Assembly (NCBI GenBank): GCA_017893485.1
Contig: CM030368.1
Location: 178,556,504 to 178,620,503, forward strand
Source of the DNA: Hemerocallis citrina
Lineage: Eukaryota; Streptophyta; Magnoliopsida; Asparagales; Asphodelaceae
Length of the DNA: 64,000 nucleotides
Direction of reading: 5' to 3'
The notes beneath the pieces were generated by a model. The model was not told the origin of the DNA. It saw nothing but the letters and a program-made list of their open reading frames with translations, and searched no databases. The translations under genes were made by a program, and so were the position numbers. Below, in pieces: positions 23,061 to 33,559 of the stretch (position 1 is its first letter; the number at the start of each line of letters is the position of its first letter).

Positions 23061-26027
23061 GATCCCCCTTACAGACCGGCACCGAGCATGAGCTTCACCC
23101 TACGAATCTCCAACTCCTTTTCCACAATGAACTCGCGGAGAAAGGACTTCAAAGTCGATCCCCCGGTGGAGGCATCTGAGGTTGACCAGTTTGTCTCCAC
23201 TCTTCACCAATCCCGGTCAGCTATGGCCTTCCTTAGCCGAGCGACCTCTAGGCCGAGCTCCTGAGACTTATTCGTGAAATAGTTTACTGCGGCCTCTTGG
23301 TCACGAGTCTGCTTATGATGGCGAGCCAACAAACTCTCTTTGGACCCCTGCTCACTTCGAAGCCTGGAGACCTCGGCAGGACAAAGGTTGGCACCGAGGG
23401 CCTTATGCATCTATCAAAAAGAGAAACAACAGGTCACAAAAGAGACTGGCGAAAAAAACTACCAGTCATAGAGAAACAGCCAAAAATCTTCTTTTATAAA
23501 TCAAAAATTCGCATTACAAAAGGTGGTGGCCAGTCCGCGTAAGGCAAATACACAGTCAAAAGAGAAAAAATCCTAAGCTACTGATTAGGGGGGATGGTAC
23601 CTCTTCCTCAGCACGGTCACCCCCGACCTCATCTTGGCGAGGGTCCCCCCTCTCCTCCTCCTCGCCACCGGGCGTAGCGGATGCTCCGGCCGCCAGTTGT
23701 AGTGAAGGTGGTCGACTCGAGCGTTCGGGAAGATCAGCTTGAAGTGCTCCTTGGCCAGGGCGTAGGCCTCGCCCTGGGCCAGTATCAGAGTGTCTGCCAT
23801 CATGATCTCCATCTCTGCCATGGCGAGCCACGCCTTCTCAGCCTCCGTCTGGGCCTTAGAACGAAAGTGCTCCAGCTCGTTCTTATGATGGTCCGTCAGC
23901 AAGGCCATCTGAGCTTGGACGACCGCCTCGGCGTTCCGGGCCTCCTTTAGCACGTCCTGCAGACGAGTTAGCTCACAGAAGTACTTATCAGCGTTCTTCA
24001 TCTCAACCAGAGTCTCCTTTTCCATGCACTTATAGAAGTGCTGCCAATGAAGCAACGCTTGGCCGAGGAAGAGTAAGTTAGAAAAATCCTAAAATCTAAA
24101 ATCCTACGCACATGGAGAATACCAAACACTTACCGAGAGCTGCGCCTAAGCCCGGCTCATGAAGGTTGTCCCAGACATCTCCGTCGCTAGATTCATCCGA
24201 TCTTGCTCCGTGGTGAGATGCTCCACCATCTCCAACGCCATCGGGCCCTCGAGCAGGGTATCCCCTACCTTGACCCCCCCAGTCCGGGAAGTGCGGCCTC
24301 AAGCCTTGCCTACCCACCATCTCCGTGGCATCAGGGCGAAGTGGCGGGAGCCTATGCTCCTGAACCTCGGCCAACTTCTTACTACCGGAGCTCGCCCCAG
24401 GTTCCTTCTCCGACCTCGACGAGTGGTGATGCCTCTTCATCCTCTTCGGGGACGGCTGCACAGGCACTAGCGTCGGCCCTTTACTGGAACCCGTGACCGA
24501 GGCACCTCTCTTCTTCTGTTCGGCCTTCTTCTCCTAATCAGCCCTCCTCTTAGTGGCTTCAACCAGCAAGGCATGTCGGTTGTCGAGCTACTTGGCCGTT
24601 ATCTCCGCAAAAAGAGAGAAAAAGAAATAAATGTTAACACGAAGGCAGAAAGATGAACAAATTCAGAACAAAAACATTGTAGGGTCGGCAGGGCTCAGTC
24701 CGACTCGGGCCAGGTGCAACACCATGACGTGTGGCCATGCTATGCTGTGCCCTCCCACAATCTTCTCCATAATCGCCCACTCTTTCTCAGACAACTCACT
24801 CCGCTTCGGAGGCTTGTGGTTCGTCTTAATAAAATTCCAAACAGTTGGAATCTTCCAAGTCCTCTCACTCCGGACAACGAAGTACTTTTTCTTCCATCCT
24901 TTGATGGAGTCTGGATGACCATGCATTACCTTCTTGTGGGGGCACGAAGAGAGGTAGAAAATCCCCTCCAAGTCGCTGAGCGAACTCATCCCCAGGATGG
25001 CACGAAAATATGTGAGCCTCGGATTAAGACCCTTCTCCTGGCACTTCAGAACGAAGCAAACTAGGTGTTTCCTTGAGTTGGGTCCATACTGCATCGAGCT
25101 CAGACCCCCCCACTTCAGAACCCTCACAATGAATGGATTCAACGTCATCCTCAACCCCGAGATGAAGGCGTCCTCGGGGAACATGCAGAAGTGGGACTCC
25201 AGTGCGGTAGTCGGACGAATTCCGGGGTTCAGCATAAGGAGCTCAAATTCCTTCGAGATGAAGTAAGCTGCCCTTATGACGTGCAAGTAATCCACCCTCA
25301 AAACACATTTGACGCTATCCATCTTGATCATAGGCCAACCCGTGTCCCGCAGCAATAAAGTGAACGTAAGAAGCCCCTCCACGTCGTCAAGATACATCCT
25401 GATCGATCCCGGGTTTCTCGCCGTCACGGGGCCAAATGCAAACCCCGGCTCGGGTCCGTATTTATCTGGTGAGCCCGGGGTATCGGGGCGAGTCAACTCC
25501 CTTTTTTGCTTATGGGGGCGAGGTTTCCTCTCCGGAGATGGGGTCGCTAACGAAGGCAGAGGTGGAAGACCTTCCTCTTCCTCGATTGCCTCTTATGCGG
25601 TTCCTCCTCCCTCTTCACCCCGACCGTCGCCTCCCTCGGCTCCCCGGACGGGCTCCTCCTGGTTGTCCTCGACAAATCCCTCTCCCTCGGGGTCTCCCTC
25701 TTCATGCTCCCCTTCCTTAAAAAACCCCTCTCCCTCGGGGTCTCCCTCTTCATGCTCTCCCTCCTCAACAAACCCCTCTCCCTCGCGGTCTCCCTCTTCA
25801 TGATCCCCCTCCTCAACGAACCCCTCTCCCTCGTGCTCTCCCTCCTCCATAGGCTCCTTACCTGGCCTGCGGGATCGTAAAGGTTGTACGTCATACACTA
25901 CAGCAGCCTCGCCATCCGACTGGACCTCCTCCTTAATTCCATAATCACCTAGAGACCAAGACATCGACTAGACCTCCTCAGAATGACCTGAAGTACTTGT
26001 CTCGGAGCCAGACTAAGAGCGCGACAT
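23060..26027 (-). pseudogene. Opposite-strand spliced gene of element A (PF04195-like domain plus coiled coil), broken
   Basis: Runs opposite to gag-pol, between the 3' repeats and the 3' LTR. The ATG (26027-26025) gives MSRS, matching MSRT in element C. Next comes an acidic region (residues about 50-155, EEGDHEEGD repeats), a basic linker, and a conserved core at about 25496-24670 (NPGSIRMYLDD, PGIRPTTALESHFCMFPEDA, LRMTLNPFIVRVLKW, YGPNSRKHLVCFVLKCQEKG) resembling the 'putative gypsy-type transposon' family PF04195. A Lys-rich nuclear-type stretch (PSPKRMKRHHHSSRS) and a coiled coil (about 24055-23600) follow, then VEKELEIRRVKLMLGAGL. A GTAAGT donor is shared with C after CTCTCG (near 24135). 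Stops at codons 5 and 20 and near 25591 disable it. Function unknown; extra opposite-strand ORFs are known in Grande-like Tat elements. Confidence 0.75.
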
Positions 26028-26159
26028 TGGGATACAAAAATACTGACCTTGTGTGCTAAAAAACAGGAACGTCGCCGAAAAAAACGGCTAGAAAAGACTA
26101 TGAGAGGGATCCCTATTATCTAAAAGAGAGAACGCAAAGTGGGGGAATGGGGGTGAGGG

Positions 26160-26240
26160 GGGAGATTTATAATAGAGGAAGGGACTCCTCAATTTTTGCG
26201 AAAATATCTAACCGTTGGATCTTGATCATCAAGATCCAAC
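26160..26240 (-). promoter_or_regulatory. Putative promoter of the opposite-strand gene in A, with perfect palindrome
   Basis: 26214-26240 is a 27-bp perfect palindrome: GTTGGATCTTGAT, a central C, then the reverse complement. On the minus strand it is followed by ATTTTCGCAAAAATTGAGGAG and a TATA-like CTATTATAAATC (26165-26175), about 140 bp before the ATG. Element C keeps the same order upstream of its copy of the gene (42602-42682). Confidence 0.6.
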
Positions 26241-26404
26241 GACCTCCAAGGTCTAGAGTGCTTAGATTCTCACGCTTGTGATGTCATCCTAGGGCATGAA
26301 ATTACCCATTTACCCTCAGCCCTATCGATCGATACAACAGCTCGGAATGCGTGGTCAACTACTCAAGCACTACAAGCCGCTAAAGCTTTTCAAACAAGTT
26401 TTAG

Positions 26405-26890
26405 TGGCTCGGCGCTCGGATGGCACCGCCAGCCACAAATTCCTCCTTAATCAGCTTGATGCTCGGTGCTCAGATGACACCGTGAGCCACAATTTCTCCT
26501 GAATCAGCTTGGGGCTCGGCGCTCGGATGACACCGCGAGCCACAAATTCCTCCTTAATCAGCTTGGGGCTCGACGCTTGAATGGCATTGCGAGCCACAAA
26601 TTCCTCCTTAATCAGCTTGATGCTCGGTGCTCGGATGACACCGCGAGCCGCAAATTCCTCCTTAATCAGCTTGGGGCTCGGCGCTCGGATGATACTGCGA
26701 GCCACAAATTCCTCCTTAATCAGCTTGGGGCTCGGCGCTCGGATGGCACTGCGAGCCATAAATTCCTCCTTAATCAGCTTGAATCTCGGCGCTCGGATTA
26801 CATTGCGAGCCACAAATTCTCCCTTAATCGGCTTGGGGCTCGGCGCTCGGATGGCACTGAGAGCCACAAATTCCTCTTCAACAGTGAGGG
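26405..26890 (+). repeat. 54-bp minisatellite of element A
   Basis: About nine units, starts near 26408, 26462, 26515, 26569, 26623 and so on, each with CTCGGCGCTCGGATG, CCGCGAGCCACAAATTCCTC and CTTAATCAGCTTGG. Because 54 is divisible by three, the array reads as an 18-residue repeat protein on both strands; I take this as a by-product. The unit is homologous to the 55-bp unit in element C, in reverse orientation. Confidence 0.85.
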
Positions 26891-27260
26891 GGCTCGTCTT
26901 TCGACCTTCGACGCTCAGCTTAGCAAACCTCAACTCCTCCGATCTCGAAGCCCCCTTGCTTTTCCAATAAGTGATGGGGGCTCGCCTTCCGACCCTCGAC
27001 GCTCGGCTCAGCGAGCTTCTACTTCTCAGATTGACGACGTCCCATTGCTTTTCCAACAAGTGAGGGGGCTCGTCTTCCGACCCTCGACGCTCGGCTAAGC
27101 GAGCTTCTACTCCTCAGATCTCGACGTCCCCTTGCTTTTCCAACAAGTGATGGGGGCTCATCTTCTGACCCTCGACGCTCGGCTAAGCGAGCTTCAACTC
27201 CTCCGATCTCGACATCCCCTCGCTTTTCCAACTAGCGAGGAGGGCTCGTCCCCCGACCCT
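26885..27260 (+). repeat. About 88-bp tandem repeats of element A
   Basis: Five units with GGGGGCTCGTCTTCCGACCC, TCGACGCTCGGCTAAGCGAG and CCCCTTGCTTTTCCAACAAG, starting near 26888, 26976, 27065, 27152 and 27240. The last is truncated. Related sequence at 41150-41500 in element C. Confidence 0.8.
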
Positions 27261-27451
27261 CGACTGATCAGCAAAAGCGAGCTCCTACTCCTCGGCACTC
27301 GGCACCCTTCGTGACTCCAAGAGGGGATCCCCTTCATCCTACCCCGCTGGCCTCTCCAGGAAGACACAGATCTCGTTCTTCACCGTACATACCCCTCTGC
27401 TCTTCCTTCAAAGGCAAAACCACTTCCACATAGCTGGATTACCCAGCCTTC

Positions 27452-27468
27452 AAGGAGTGGAGGGCTCC
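27452..27468 (+). promoter_or_regulatory. Polypurine tract of element A
   Basis: AAGGAGTGGAGGGCTCC lies directly before the 3' LTR. Element C has the similar GGAGTGTGGGGCTTG at the same place. It primes plus-strand DNA synthesis. Confidence 0.7.
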
Positions 27469-27988
27469 TGATATGGGTCAGATGATGTGGCCTCTCCTAG
27501 GCCACCAGATCCCCTAAAAAACTGTTCACCCCTGATCATCAGATTAGACCTAAGCCCCATGGGCTTCTGCCTACGTCAGGCCCACGGGGAAATGGGTCCA
27601 GACCCAGCCCAAATGGATCTAGACCCGTTTGGCCTGCCTATAAATACCAGGCTCTCTCCCCCTTTACAAGGTAATCAATCTTTCCCCTCTAAAAACCCTA
27701 GCTACTGTACTCTTCAGTAACTAAGTAGAACGTCGGAGGGTCTGCCACCGGGATCAACCCCGGTGTTCCTAGGCCGAGTGTAGGTACACGAGATCCAGGC
27801 CGAGCCTCCAGATCCGGGCCGAGCCTCCAGATCCGAGCCGAGCATCCGACCTCTGCCTCACTACTGCTTGCTCCCGAGCCGCTCCCTTAGCCGAGGATCG
27901 GGCGTATAGCTAGTACCGAGACTTCGCTAAATAAAAAATTAAGAGAACTCACAGCTGGTGCAGCCACCCCCAAAAACAAACCACATCA
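27469..27988 (+). repeat. 3' LTR of element A
   Basis: Starts TGATATGGGTCAG and ends CCACATCA, followed by the target duplication TGAGA. It differs from the 5' LTR at roughly 50-55 of 520 positions by eye. Confidence 0.93.
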
Positions 27989-27993
27989 TGAGA

Positions 27994-28077
27994 TATGTTG
28001 GTTCAGGAGAAACTGAATCCATTGGCTAGGAGGGTACAATTTTTGAATTCAAATCTCAAGGCAAACTGCGGACAACT
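27994..28077 (+). pseudogene. Interrupted host exon, middle piece
   Basis: From the ATG at 27995 a frame reads MLVQEKLNPLARRVQFLNS and on to GQL at the point where solo LTR H inserted. The frame carries on without a break in 31819-31875 when one copy of the CAACT duplication is counted. The residues (Leu/Lys/Gln/Asn rich, heptad-like) suggest an alpha-helical or coiled-coil protein. I do not recognise the gene. Upstream of 27995 this frame has stops, so it may start as a new exon after the AG at 27991-27992 or at the original junction with 2870. Element A split it from the left flank. Confidence 0.4.
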
Positions 28078-31000
28078 TGTAACACCCCTGCAAAATTTAA
28101 ATGACAATTTTGCCCTCAGGTGTTACGCACGTGCATTTTGTACTGTTATTGATGATATCCATAACGTATTTTGATATGTGTTTTGAATTCCGATTATTTA
28201 TGCAATCACGCATTCCTAAAATCCTATTGAGACAACTCAAATGCTAAATCTCAATCTTTGAGTTTTACGTGCTTTTTACGTATTATTGATGCACGTGTCG
28301 ATTTCGGATATTCCACCGTTACGTGCAAAATTTTCAACGGATTTTTAATTATTTATTTTTATAAACATTCTTAAATTCATTTTGTAAATAGAATTCAATT
28401 TTTGTCTATTTTAATTAAAATAAACTTTTACGTGCAATACACGTGTTTTCTGTACGTTTGAGTACATTATCATATATGTATGTTAAATATATTCTTATGT
28501 TGCATTCCAATTAATTATAAATATTTTTCGGATTGATAAAATCAATTTTTGTATTTTTGAGATTTTACGGGCGACGCACGTGTTTAAGTGCATGTGTTTT
28601 AAGCGTATTATTCTTTCAAAATAAATTTCATGAAATTGTTTGTGTCTATTTTTATTGTGCATGAAAAGTATAATTTCTAAGTTAATTTTATATATTTATT
28701 ATATATATAAATAAATTGTTTTAAATAAATAAATTGTTTTGTACACAAAGCACGTGCACGTGCACACGTAGCAATGTGCACACTTTTTGGAGACCGGGCT
28801 GTTTATGAGAGAAGGGAAATCTGAAAGTTTGGATTTGAAAGTGGGAGGGAAAGCAAGTTTCAAATCTAAATCATGGGGTTAGTGGTGTTCATGTGTGAGG
28901 TGGTTACTATAACTACCCATTAGTTAATCTATAAATATATCTCCTTAGTCTCTCATTCTCTCATCTCTTCTCCTCTCTCTCTCCTGCCCTATTCCGAAAA
29001 CAAAAGCAACAAATCCCTCATTGCCTTTTGTTTATCCTCCATACAATTCAATGTGTGCATATATATATGTGTGTGTAAACATGTGATGTATATATATAGT
29101 ATGTACATATTTGAAGATGCAAATGAAGGGGTTTTTCTTTCTTGGATACTGCCGAAATTGGAGATGGAGTGTGGGGCTAGCTTTGGTGCACGGATTTCGA
29201 GGAGGTTGCAATTGGAGTTTTCTTTAGGAGCTCCTAATTCTAGGAGTTCATTTGGGTACCAATTCTTCAACTTTAGGTGGGTGTTTCTTAAATGCTTTCT
29301 AATTTAGAAGAAATTTGCATGATAGATGATATACAATTTATATGTTGAATTTGAATTGGTATGATGAGATTACATGCTAGTTGTCGTAGAGATTGATTGC
29401 TAAATTCTAATTATTGTGATGGTTGTGAATTGTTAAATTTATGGTCCAAAATGTGTTATGATGATTGTTAGAATATTTGCATGCAAGAATATTTGCCGTA
29501 GTAAATTTTAATTGTATGATGCATGGTTGAAATAGTAATTGAAATAATGCAAATGTGTATAAAAGAATTGTTTGTTGTTAATATGGCAAAGAAGTGTGAT
29601 TCTAACCTCAAAATAATTATTTATGTGAGTATAGAGATTTTATAAAGTGATTTTGATAAAGACAACAGTTTATTTGGAAAATTGATTGGATATATGTTTT
29701 GATGCATTTTAAAGATTTCTTTGAAAAATGAGAAACTTGTGAATTTGAGAACATATACGATATTGTTTTTAAAAGAAATGCATTCTGGAAATGATCTATT
29801 GTTTTATGTGGAAGTACAAATCAATTAAAAGGTCGAAAAATATATGCAGGCTGCAATTGGTGTAATTGACAGTCGACTGCTTACCTTCTACAGTCGACTG
29901 GAAAGTATAAGAAATTGGGTTTTCATCGGCAGGACAGTCGACTGACTACTTTCACAGTCGACTGCTGCTGTCCTGAATTTTAGTGTTTGAGTTTTCAAAG
30001 TATTCGCGGAACAGTCGACTGATACTGTCACCAGTCGACTGAACCGACTGTGATGATTTGATGTTAGCAGAACAGTCGACTGATACCGACTGAGATGTTT
30101 TGATGTTCGCTGGACAGTCGACTGACACTGTCACAAGTCGACTGAACCGAACTGGTTTTGGTTCTTGAGTTTGGATTTTATTTTGACAAATGAAAGTTAA
30201 TTAAGTTTGAATACGAGATTTTATGATTATTAATATTCGACTGAGTTTTATTGTGAAATGCACACAAGGATGTGAAAGATGAAATTGATAAAGATGTCGA
30301 ATTGAATCGTTCTCATGTTATGAGATTATAAAAGAAATGTTTTTGAGAAAAGAGTTGTGAACAAAAGAAATGGAAATGTTATTTGAGATTGATTATGAAA
30401 TATTGTTGATCTCTAGAAGAGATGGTTGTTGGAATCTAGAGACTAGGCGAGACCCTAGTGACCGGCAGTTTTATTTATGATTTTGAGAGCTAACCGTTGA
30501 GGGTTGAGCATCTCTTGAGAAGTAGCTAGGTAGGCTGACTGTCTCTGTTGTTTTGATTTAAGTCCGGTAGGGTAAGCTAGCTCTAGGTTGTGATGATTTT
30601 CTTTTAAAACAAACATTGTAGGGATGTAATGAAAGTAAGAGAAAAACATGAGTATGAGGGCCATTGGATGGGTGTTGTGAGGGTATGCACAGGCTGTCTT
30701 CATAATGCGTCGTGACATGACGTGGATACTACTCCAGAGTACCATCCCGGTAGCAAAGCTTGTGGGATTTTTGGTGGCTGCAAGAGGATCGTGTGCCATG
30801 AAGGAGGCTGAATTACCGCAGAATGCATGCTTGATGAGTCAAGACATGGCGTGGGATTCCCCTCCAGGTTTTCTGTACACGTGCTTGTAATTATAGAACA
30901 TCTATGATACTTACCGAAATTACAGAGAGATACATAGTGAAGATGTGATGAAAGTGAGAGAAAAACACAAGTATGAGAGCTAGAGTTTACGGTACGGGGG

Positions 31001-31813
31001 TGAGCCACAGAATGCATGCTTGATGAGTCAAGACATGGCGTGGGCACTACTCAGTAATGATCGGACTTTAGCCACGCTTGTGGGATGTTTGGTGACTGCA
31101 AGAGGATCGTGTGCCATGAAGGAGGCTGAATTACCGCAGAATGCATGCTTGATGAGTCAAGACATGGCGCGGGATTCCCCTCCAGGTTTTCTGTACACGA
31201 ACTTGTACTCATAGATCATCTAGGATACTTACCGTAGTTACAGTAGTAGATTAAGTCATGGCGAGGGATTGAACCCTACAAGATGAAGAACGATTAAGAG
31301 GCTTGCCCTTGGACCTATGTAGTATGGGATGCATAGAATCCGAACAAGTGTGCATTAGTGACATGTAATATAAATAACTGCATTAAGGACTAAGTGCACC
31401 GCACAACACGACATCAACAGGATAGTCCCTTTGTAACTTTGTTTGTGATCAAGTTTGTGTTTGCTAAAGTATTTAAGAATCGTTATACTGTTTCCGGCAT
31501 AGAGAGGGTGGCCATGTATAATATTTTGTCAGTTGTAAGCAACTGACGCGCCCACAGTTTTATATGCAGGGTTTGGAGTTACATGAAGATATAAAGAGAA
31601 TTGATGCTGTTGATTATTTAAATGTTAAAGTTGTAACAATTGTACTTTTATTATTGTTATATTTTATTGATTCTGCTGCGTATTGATGTACAAGACTCTG
31701 ATGTAATTATTGTTAAATAAAAGTTTTAAATTCCTTATAAAATTGTATGAAAGAAGTGTAAAGATCCTGTGGAAATCTCGAATTCAGCTATTTTTGGAAT
31801 TCCGAGTGTTACA
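28078..31813. mobile_element. Solo LTR H (Tekay-like family)
   Basis: Starts TGTAACACCCCTG, ends CCGAGTGTTACA, with CAACT on both sides (28073-28077, 31814-31818). Its 3736 bp hold no PBS or coding domain. Marks in + order: TATA (CTATAAATA, 28929-28937), GTCGAC dyads at 29872-30142, an internal duplication (30610-31205), the GGGATTGAACCC hairpin near 31266, the box CTATGTAGTATGGGATGCAT (31315-31334) and CTGACGCGCCCAC near 31545. It is a relative of solo LTR E, but longer because of the duplication. Confidence 0.9.
30610..31205. repeat. Internal tandem duplication of about 290 bp in LTR H
   Basis: Both copies run from a GATGTGATGAAAGTGAGAG-like start through GCAAGAGGATCGTGTGCCAT and GAATGCATGCTTGATGAGTC to TTTTCTGTACACG. 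The second copy (from about 30935) is closer to the single copy in solo LTR E (6260-6515). Confidence 0.7.
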
Positions 31814-31818
31814 CAACT

Positions 31819-31971
31819 TGCCATCAGCCAGAAGAATATTCACGAATTACTATATGAAACTATTTGTACAAGAAATTACTGGGTAAATTCCTCACCCTTT
31901 GTTGGTGTTGATACTAGTGAATCATTTTGTTTTTGTTGATACCCACAATCATTTAAGATCGGAATCACCAA
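31819..31971 (+). pseudogene. Interrupted host exon, right piece, and following flank
   Basis: Continues the frame of 27995-28077 as AISQKNIHELLYETICTRNY and ends near a possible donor (TACTGG then GTAAAT, 31877-31884). The remainder to 31971 shows no further exon. See 27994-28077 for the caveats. Confidence 0.4.
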
Positions 31972-31980
31972 TTTATTTTA

Positions 31981-32151
31981 GAGTAATGCTACATCCACTA
32001 CCAATTTCACTATATTTCTCTTCACTACCTTAGGTGGAACACTCCAATAGGTAGAGAAGATAGAGTAGGTAGGGGATCTCTCTAATAGGAGTATACACCT
32101 AAGGTAGTGAAGAGAATTGTAGTGAAATTGGTAGTGGATGAAGCATTACTC
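31981..32151. mobile_element. Mutator-type MITE, 171 bp
   Basis: Terminal inverted repeats of about 56 bp (outer ends GAGTAATGCT and AGCATTACTC, only a few mismatches) around a short centre. A perfect 9-bp duplication TTTATTTTA flanks it (31972-31980 and 32152-32160). Nine-base duplications with long inverted repeats are typical of Mutator-like elements. No coding capacity. Confidence 0.9.
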
Positions 32152-32322
32152 TTTATTTTATTACATATTACATCCCACCCCCTCCCCAAACCTTTAAATA
32201 CCATTCCCCCCCCCCCCCTCTCTACCTATTACGTAGGAAATAAATAATTAATTAAAAATAAAAAGAAAAATCCCAATCTAAATTCATGATCGAACCATGG
32301 GAATTGGGAAGTTGAAGCCCTA

Positions 32323-32560
32323 ATGAAATCCCACAACCTCTCCGACCCCACCGACGTCCTCCCCCTCGTTCCCCTCGCCCCGCCTCCTCTCCCTCCCCCC
32401 GATCTCCAATTTCCGAGTCGGTGCCGCCGGCCTCGGCTCCTTCGGCCACGTCTACCTTGACTGCAACCTGGAGTTCCTCGACCTTCCCCTCCACCACTCC
32501 GTCCACGTCGAGCAGTTTCTCTTTGCTAACTCCTACCTCCACTCCGAGATCGCGTTCCAC
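32323..32560 (+). pseudogene. Cytidine deaminase (CDA1-like) gene fragment, frameshifted and truncated
   Basis: From the ATG at 32323 a frame reads MKSHNLSDPTDVLPLVPLA. About 40 bases on, the similarity moves to another frame, LLSLPPISNFRVGAAGLGSF then HVYLDCNLEFLDLPLHHSVH and VEQFLFANSYLHSEI. This matches the N-terminal half of the plant cytidine deaminase catalytic domain (PIS-VGA-G ... NVEFPGLPLHHSIHAEQF). The zinc-binding HAE is HVE here, and the PCG-C half is missing after 32560. The family converts cytidine to uridine in pyrimidine salvage. The block is far more GC-rich than its surroundings and follows a poly-C run (32203-32218). A retrocopy or a captured fragment is possible. It cannot encode enzyme. 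Confidence 0.65.
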
Positions 32561-33499
32561 AGATCAGAAAAGGAGAGAAAGGGAATCAGCAATATGACCT
32601 AGAAACTGAACCGAAGTAAATAAAAAATCCCTTTTTTTAAAGTTACCATTTGAAATTTGCTCTGCACTAAGTGCTGAGCGGCCTGGTTCATGAGCCAATG
32701 AAATATTTTAGGGGTGTTTTATGTTATGGAGAAAAACAATCATAGAAAAATCTATATAATAAATCACAAGACAATTTGGGGAAAAAAATATCAAGTGGTT
32801 CTTCTTCAATTGAAACAAAATCAATGACTCACATTCTCATTCTCAACAGACATTTTTTTCTTAAAAGTTTCCCCCCCAAAGTTACATTTTTTCCCTACAA
32901 AAAAATTCTCCTAACTTTATTACTAATGCTCTTTCATCTCTTCACTTTTTCAGTTTTTTTTCTATCTCTTTCTCTCTACTAAGAAATTTAGATTTTCATA
33001 TTTCTGGTTTGTAAATTATTGAATTTTTGAATTTTTTTATGCTTCTTTTGATTGCTCATGTAGAAAATTTCATTAAGTTCCCTAACTTATTTCAAATGTC
33101 ATGGAAGATTTAAATGGATATTCATTTGGGTAAATTTTAACCTCTAAAGTTACACTCAAAGTAGCAAATATCTTAAAAGTTGAATTTCATCATTTTGCAC
33201 CCTCAAAGTTCTAAGAAGTTGAAATTTACACCCCTATTTATAATTATTTTTCAACATATGCTGATGGAAACATGGACTCTTGTTTACAACTAATTGGTGT
33301 CGTATTATTCAAACTTGAGCTACGTAAACTCCATGATGGAAGTTTCTGATTCATGCATCCGAAGGACTTGAAAATAAATGTAACCAATATTATACATGAA
33401 CATTATTATAGTGTACATCTCAGAAATTATATTGACATATGATAGTAAAATACGTTGAGAACACCAAAGTAAATCGTCAAATATTTTTCCTCCTTGATA
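32561..33499. other. AT-rich intergenic sequence
   Basis: No gene, PBS or terminal repeat recognised. 33125-33240 has the style of a decayed MITE (GGGTAAATTTTAACCTC and TTGAAATTTACACCCC at its ends, roughly inverted) but no duplication could be confirmed. Confidence 0.4.
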
Positions 33500-33559
33500 T
33501 AAAGAGCAAGTTTTTCATCAGAACTAAACAACAGTATCTGTCTGACTTCTCACTCTTCA

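Larger units (their letters stand above)
2875..27988 (+). mobile_element. Element A: Tat-lineage Ty3/gypsy retrotransposon, complete but decayed and nested
   Basis: The ends are TGATAT...CATCA LTRs (521 and 520 bp) flanked by a perfect 5-bp target duplication TGAGA (2870-2874 and 27989-27993). In order: 5' LTR, PBS, gag, protease, RT, RNase H, second RNase H, integrase, two blocks of long 3' repeats, a minus-strand spliced gene, two minisatellite blocks, polypurine tract, 3' LTR. The doubled RNase H and the opposite-strand 3' gene place it in the Tat lineage (relatives of Retand, Grande, Ogre). Solo LTRs E (4149-7132) and F (8464-17106, with G inside) interrupt it; without them it is about 13.5 kb. 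LTR divergence by eye is near 10%, so it is the oldest dated insertion here. Confidence 0.92.

Noticed and set aside
26577..27098. A + strand frame encoding an 18-residue repeat protein (FLLNQLGARRSDD type), with a mirror frame on the minus strand
   Set aside because: It follows from a 54-bp noncoding minisatellite (54 is divisible by three), and the homologous array in C has a 55-bp unit, which destroys any frame.
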